In this document: piece by piece, positions 8,182 through 10,197 of the stretch
How positions within the stretch are numbered: position 1 is the stretch's first letter
Layout of the letters: the number at the start of each line of letters is the position of its first letter
Assembly: GCA_902766265.1 (NCBI GenBank)
Contig: CACXCY010000183.1
Location: 1-10,197, forward strand
Reading direction: 5' to 3'
Length of the DNA: 10,197 nt
DNA from: an uncultured Bacteroidota bacterium
GTDB lineage: Bacteria; Bacteroidota; Bacteroidia; Bacteroidales; P3
Made by a program: the position numbers and the translations under genes
The notes under the pieces: generated by a model
What the model saw: only the letters and a program-made list of their open reading frames with translations
Told to the model about the DNA's origin: nothing
Database searches by the model: none

Positions 8182-8233
8182 AACGATTTGATTATATATA
8201 GTTTTATTAATAATAAACGGACGATTGAATTTA

Positions 8234-8266
8234 CAAAGGTACGAAAAAAGTCAATATTGGGGACAA
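8234..8266 (-). promoter_or_regulatory. Bacteroidetes-type promoter of glnS
   Basis: On the minus strand 8241-8234 reads TACCTTTG, an exact match to the -7 consensus TAnnTTTG of the Bacteroidetes primary sigma factor. The best -33 element is TTG at 8266-8264, with a 22-bp spacer, slightly longer than usual. Transcription would start near 8227, leaving a leader of about 46 nt before the glnS ATG at 8181. It is the only clear promoter I see for the minus-strand cluster. Confidence 0.7.
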
Positions 8267-8406
8267 TTATTCTTGAAAAGTCTTTCATGAATTCCTCCGC
8301 ACAGACAAACTCCACCACCGTCAAGACGGAAATATAGCCCCTACGAGATGACCACCCAAGGACTCGCACAGCTCATGGGGATAATGTTAAACGGCATAGG
8401 GCTAAT

Positions 8407-8450
8407 GGCGTATGTTTTTAACATTTCGGGCTCAAAAACGCCTATTTTTT
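8407..8450 (+). terminator. Weak terminator-like hairpin with T-tract (uncertain)
   Basis: GGCG (8407-8410) can pair with CGCC (8439-8442), and TTTTT (8415-8419) with AAAAA (8434-8438), leaving a 4-nt bulge (8411-8414). A T-tract follows (8445-8450). It overlaps the right arm of the inverted repeat 8383-8390/8418-8425, so the two folds exclude each other. No gene or clear promoter lies upstream on the plus strand, so its job is unclear and it may be chance. Confidence 0.25.
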
Positions 8451-8511
8451 GTTACTGACAAGTTACTGTCAAGTTACTAGCAAGTTACTAGCAAGTAACT
8501 GACAGGGTACT
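8451..8511. repeat. 11-bp tandem repeat, five copies plus a degenerate sixth
   Basis: Successive units are GTTACTGACAA (8451-8461), GTTACTGTCAA (8462-8472), GTTACTAGCAA (8473-8483), GTTACTAGCAA (8484-8494) and GTAACTGACAG (8495-8505), then GGTACT (8506-8511). The first six bases are nearly constant; bases 7-8 vary. The last unit is altered so that CTGTCA-a-GTTACT (8466-8478) is complementary to AGTAAC-TGACAG (8494-8505), a 12-bp stem with one bulged A and a 15-nt loop. GTTACT-AGCA-AGTAAC (8484-8499) is a shorter alternative. The 11-bp period is near one helical turn and not a multiple of three, which favours a protein-binding or structural role over coding. Confidence 0.9.
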
Positions 8512-8533
8512 TATTATATTGACAATCAATACT

Positions 8534-8596
8534 ATGAGCAAAAATCACCAATTGTTAAAATTTAACGTTTCAAACACATTGAACAACACTGCTTAA
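8534..8596 (+). CDS. Possible 20-residue small ORF or leader peptide (speculative)
   Basis: An ATG-to-TAA reading frame of 21 codons encodes a peptide beginning MSKNHQLLKF, rich in Asn (5 of 20 residues). Its TAA overlaps the first base pairs of the strong hairpin at 8595-8619, and an inverted repeat (8517-8531) sits just before the ATG. The arrangement resembles a leader peptide with a following RNA structure. No promoter with a good TAnnTTTG box was found upstream, and a 21-codon frame is easily expected by chance. Confidence 0.2.
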   Translation: MSKNHQLLKFNVSNTLNNTA

Positions 8597-8619
8597 TCGG
8601 GTCGTTCTTCGGCCCGATT
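8595..8619. promoter_or_regulatory. Stable 10-bp hairpin in the intergenic region
   Basis: AATCGGGTCG (8595-8604) pairs with CGGCCCGATT (8610-8619) around the 5-nt loop TTCTT, giving ten continuous pairs with one G-T wobble on the plus-strand transcript. Neither side is followed by a proper T-tract, so it is not a standard intrinsic terminator in either direction. It lies about 105 bp upstream of the -33 element of the lipoprotein promoter. An RNA element or an operator-like site is possible. Confidence 0.6.
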
Positions 8620-8723
8620 GGGAGATGGTATTTTGAAACAGTTTTGATTATATTGATGAGTTTTCTCTATCGTGCCGGCCACGCAAATGTCGTGCTAAAT
8701 TATTGAAATCTTGCTTTAGGTTC

Positions 8724-8753
8724 TTGCCGTTGCGGGATTTTTTTGTACCTTTG
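8724..8753 (+). promoter_or_regulatory. Bacteroidetes-type promoter of the lipoprotein gene
   Basis: A -33 element TTG (8724-8726) and a -7 element TACCTTTG (8746-8753) are separated by 19 bp, the usual spacing for the Bacteroidetes primary sigma factor. A T-run (8738-8744) precedes the -7 box. Transcription should begin near 8760, giving an A-rich leader of about 57 nt without a Shine-Dalgarno sequence before the ATG at 8817. Confidence 0.8.
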
Positions 8754-8816
8754 CAAACTCACCGACTCGTGAAACAAACAACATTATCAATAGAAACATA
8801 ACAGAATCATACAACT

Positions 8817-9494
8817 ATGAAAAAGCATTTCTTACGTCTGTTCCTCGCCGTCGCGCTGCTCTCGGCTTCGCTCACCTCCTGCGAAATCCTGACGGGCATT
8901 CTCTCCGACCTCTCCAGCGTGGCCAACCTGGCCAACTGCACCTATGACCTCAAGAATGTGAGCAACGTCTATATTGCCGGCGTCAATGTGAAGAACGCCT
9001 GCAACGGCAACATCACGGCCACCGATGTCGTCAAACTCTCGGCCGCTCTGCTCAGCAAGAAGGTGCCACTCTCCATGGATGTCAACGTCAACGTGACCAA
9101 CCCCACGACACAACAGGCCTCGCTGACCGCCATGGACTGGATATGTGAGATTGACGGCACTCAGTTCGCCAACGGCAACAGCAACAAGACCTATAACATC
9201 ACCCCCAACAATACCACCGCGGTGCCTCTGTCTGTCAACGCCGACATCTACAGCATGTTCTCCAAAGACGGCATCGAGTCGCTCAAGAAGTTTGTCAACA
9301 GCTTCTCCAACGACGGCACATCCAGCAAAGTGGCCATCAAAATCAAGCCCTCCGTCAACGTGGCGGGCACCGTTGTCCAGTCGCCCAAATACATCACGCT
9401 GGAGAAAAAGACCGGCTCCACCTCCAACAACAACAGCGGAAGCGGCAGCACCAGCACTTCAACCGGCGTACGCACTTCGACTTCGGTCAAATAA
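8817..9494 (+). CDS. Lipoprotein with LEA14/WHy-like domain, unknown role
   Basis: 225 residues. A type II signal peptide is clear: Lys2-Lys3, a hydrophobic core (about 5-18), and lipobox LTSC with Cys22. Residues about 42-197 look like a beta-rich LEA type 2 (LEA14/WHy) domain. DVNVNVTNPTTQQASLTAMD (88-107) has the typical strand followed by the NP turn, and CEIDGTQFANGN (110-121) matches the strand-DG-x-x-x-A-x-G pattern; LSVNADIYSMF (138-148) is the next strand. This assignment is from motif shape and is not certain. Residues 199-225 are a low-complexity Ser/Thr/Asn/Gly tail. The mature protein should be membrane-anchored on the periplasmic or outer face; LEA14-like domains in bacterial lipoproteins have no settled function. 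It has its own promoter and is a single plus-strand gene between divergent glnS and convergent ispG. The GC-rich codon use is like its neighbours, so recent transfer is not suggested. Confidence 0.85.
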   Translation: MKKHFLRLFLAVALLSASLTSCEILTGILSDLSSVANLANCTYDLKNVSNVYIAGVNVKNACNGNITATDVVKLSAALLSKKVPLSMDVNVNVTNPTTQQASLTAMDWICEIDGTQFANGNSNKTYNITPNNTTAVPLSVNADIYSMFSKDGIESLKKFVNSFSNDGTSSKVAIKIKPSVNVAGTVVQSPKYITLEKKTGSTSNNNSGSGSTSTSTGVRTSTSVK

Positions 9495-9517
9495 CGATAG
9501 CGCTACAATAGCGAGGG

Positions 9518-10197
9518 CTACGCGTCCACCCAGTCGCCGTTGGCTTTGATGAGGTTGACAAGCTCCTCGACGGCATCGGCTTGGTCGACATTGCGACGCA
9601 CCACTTCGCGACCTTTATACAAGGTAATCTTTCCGGCTCCGCTGCCCACGTAGCCGTAGTCGGCATCGGCCATCTCGCCGGGACCATTGACGATGCAGCC
9701 CATCACACCTATCTTGATTCCCTTCAGGTGCGATGTGCGTGCCTTGATGCGCTGCAACGCCTCCTGTATGTCGTACTGCGTGCGTCCACAAGAGGGACAG
9801 GCGATGAACTCGGCCTTGGTAATGCGGGCGCCGACGGCCTGCAGGATGTCGTAAGCCACAGGCATCTCCGCCACAGGATCTTCGGTGAGGGAGACACGAA
9901 TCGTGTCGCCAATGCCGTCAACAAGCAGCGCACCTATACCGGCAGCACTCTTGAGACGCCCCTGCATGGCATCGCCTGCCTCCGTGACGCCCAGATGAAT
10001 AGGGTAATCCATCCCCATGGCATGCATCTTCTCGACGAAACAACGGGTGCTCTGCACCATCACCTTGACATTGCTCGCCTTCATGGAAAACACCAACTTG
10101 TCGAAATCCTGTTCGCGGCACACCTGGGCAAACTCAATGGCACTCTGCGCCATGCCCTCAGGCGTGTTGCCATAACGGGAGAGGATGCGCTCGGACA
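9518..10197 (-). CDS. ispG: 4-hydroxy-3-methylbut-2-en-1-yl diphosphate synthase, C-terminal part (N-terminus cut by window edge)
   Basis: 225 complete codons plus the stop are visible; the frame stays open to 10197, so the internal ATG at 10153 is not the true start. IspG (GcpE) reductively converts MEcPP to HMBPP in the MEP isoprenoid pathway, using a [4Fe-4S] cluster. The end of the TIM barrel is clear: SERILSRYGNTPEGM, VFSMKASNVKVMV, HLGVTEAGDA, and GIGALLVDGIGDTIRVSLTE. The iron-sulfur domain has the ligands in ACPSCGRTQYD (two Cys, codons at 9797-9799 and 9788-9790), GVMGCIVNGPGE (third Cys at 9695-9697) and the Glu ligand at 9673-9675. The C-terminus (GEMADADYGYVGSGAGKITLYKG) resembles plant and Bacteroidetes large-type enzymes. 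However, only about 22 residues separate SLTEDPVAE from ACPSCG, as in the short E. coli type, so the large insertion is absent at that place. It converges on the lipoprotein gene at 23 bp, with no clear T-tract terminator. Confidence 0.95.
   Translation of the reverse strand, partial: SERILSRYGNTPEGMAQSAIEFAQVCREQDFDKLVFSMKASNVKVMVQSTRCFVEKMHAMGMDYPIHLGVTEAGDAMQGRLKSAAGIGALLVDGIGDTIRVSLTEDPVAEMPVAYDILQAVGARITKAEFIACPSCGRTQYDIQEALQRIKARTSHLKGIKIGVMGCIVNGPGEMADADYGYVGSGAGKITLYKGREVVRRNVDQADAVEELVNLIKANGDWVDA

Larger units (their letters stand above)
8182..8816. other. 635-bp divergent intergenic region with repeats and inverted repeats
   Basis: No conventional gene is found between the glnS and lipoprotein starts. 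Contents from left to right: the minus-strand glnS promoter (about 8234-8266); a small inverted repeat CCGTC-AA-GACGG (8318-8329); inverted repeat AATGTTAA (8383-8390) with TTAACATT (8418-8425); an overlapping weak hairpin followed by a T-tract (8407-8450); the 11-bp tandem repeat (8451-8511); TATTGA-CAA-TCAATA (8517-8531); a 20-codon ORF (8534-8596) that contains GTTAAA-A-TTTAAC (8554-8566); a 10-bp hairpin (8595-8619); and the plus-strand promoter (8724-8753). No tRNA-like fold or DnaA box cluster was recognised. Confidence 0.7.

Noticed and set aside
8318..8329. Short inverted repeat CCGTC-AA-GACGG upstream of the glnS promoter
   Set aside because: Five-base arms only; it may be a regulator site but is not distinguishable from chance, so it is mentioned only in the intergenic description.
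8085..8369. Minus-strand 94-codon open frame across the glnS start
   Set aside because: It overlaps the glnS N-terminal codons in another frame and runs through the glnS promoter box. No domain is visible.
8451..8511. CRISPR array
   Set aside because: Units are 11 bp and directly adjoining, without spacers. This is a simple tandem repeat.
8383..8619. Replication origin
   Set aside because: Repeats and AT-rich inverted repeats suggested it, but no DnaA-box cluster (TTATCCACA-like) or replication gene is present.
9495..9517. Bidirectional terminator between the lipoprotein gene and ispG
   Set aside because: The TAGC/GCTA dyads near 9497-9520 are short and lack a T-tract on either side, so a terminator cannot be supported.

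Overview
The window looks like a piece of a Bacteroidales chromosome, probably Prevotellaceae or a close relative. Four things point that way: two TAnnTTTG-type -7 promoter boxes (both TACCTTTG), A-rich leaders without clear Shine-Dalgarno sequences, two N-terminal lipoprotein signals, and housekeeping proteins whose sequences resemble Bacteroidetes homologues as I remember them. Assignment to a genus is inference. No rRNA, tRNA, insertion sequence, phage gene or CRISPR array is visible.

Left block (1-8181, all minus strand, read right to left): glnS, a GT-C/ArnT-like membrane glycosyltransferase, pheT, a small repeat-built protein of unknown function, rluB, and a VanX/DdpX-like D-Ala-D-Ala dipeptidase lipoprotein that runs off the left edge. 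All gaps are 26-52 bp and I see no convincing terminator between genes. The block could be one long operon driven from the promoter at about 8234-8266. Its themes are translation (two aminoacyl-tRNA synthetases and one rRNA pseudouridine synthase) and the cell envelope (glycosyltransferase and dipeptidase).

Centre (8182-8816): a 635-bp divergent intergenic region, the least ordinary part of the window. It holds the glnS promoter on the minus strand and a lipoprotein promoter on the plus strand. Between them lie an 11-bp tandem repeat (five copies plus a degenerate sixth), several inverted repeats, a 20-codon ORF, and a 10-bp hairpin that starts at that ORF's stop codon.

Right block (8817-10197): a plus-strand lipoprotein with an LEA14/WHy-like middle region, converging at 23 bp on the C-terminal part of ispG (minus strand, cut by the right edge). 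This IspG has a plant/Bacteroidetes-like iron-sulfur domain but lacks the large insertion I would expect in front of it.

No clear new defence or mobile system is present. The best leads are the structured repeat region at 8383-8619, the 25-residue-repeat protein at 1792-2199, the short-form IspG, and the lipoprotein dipeptidase.
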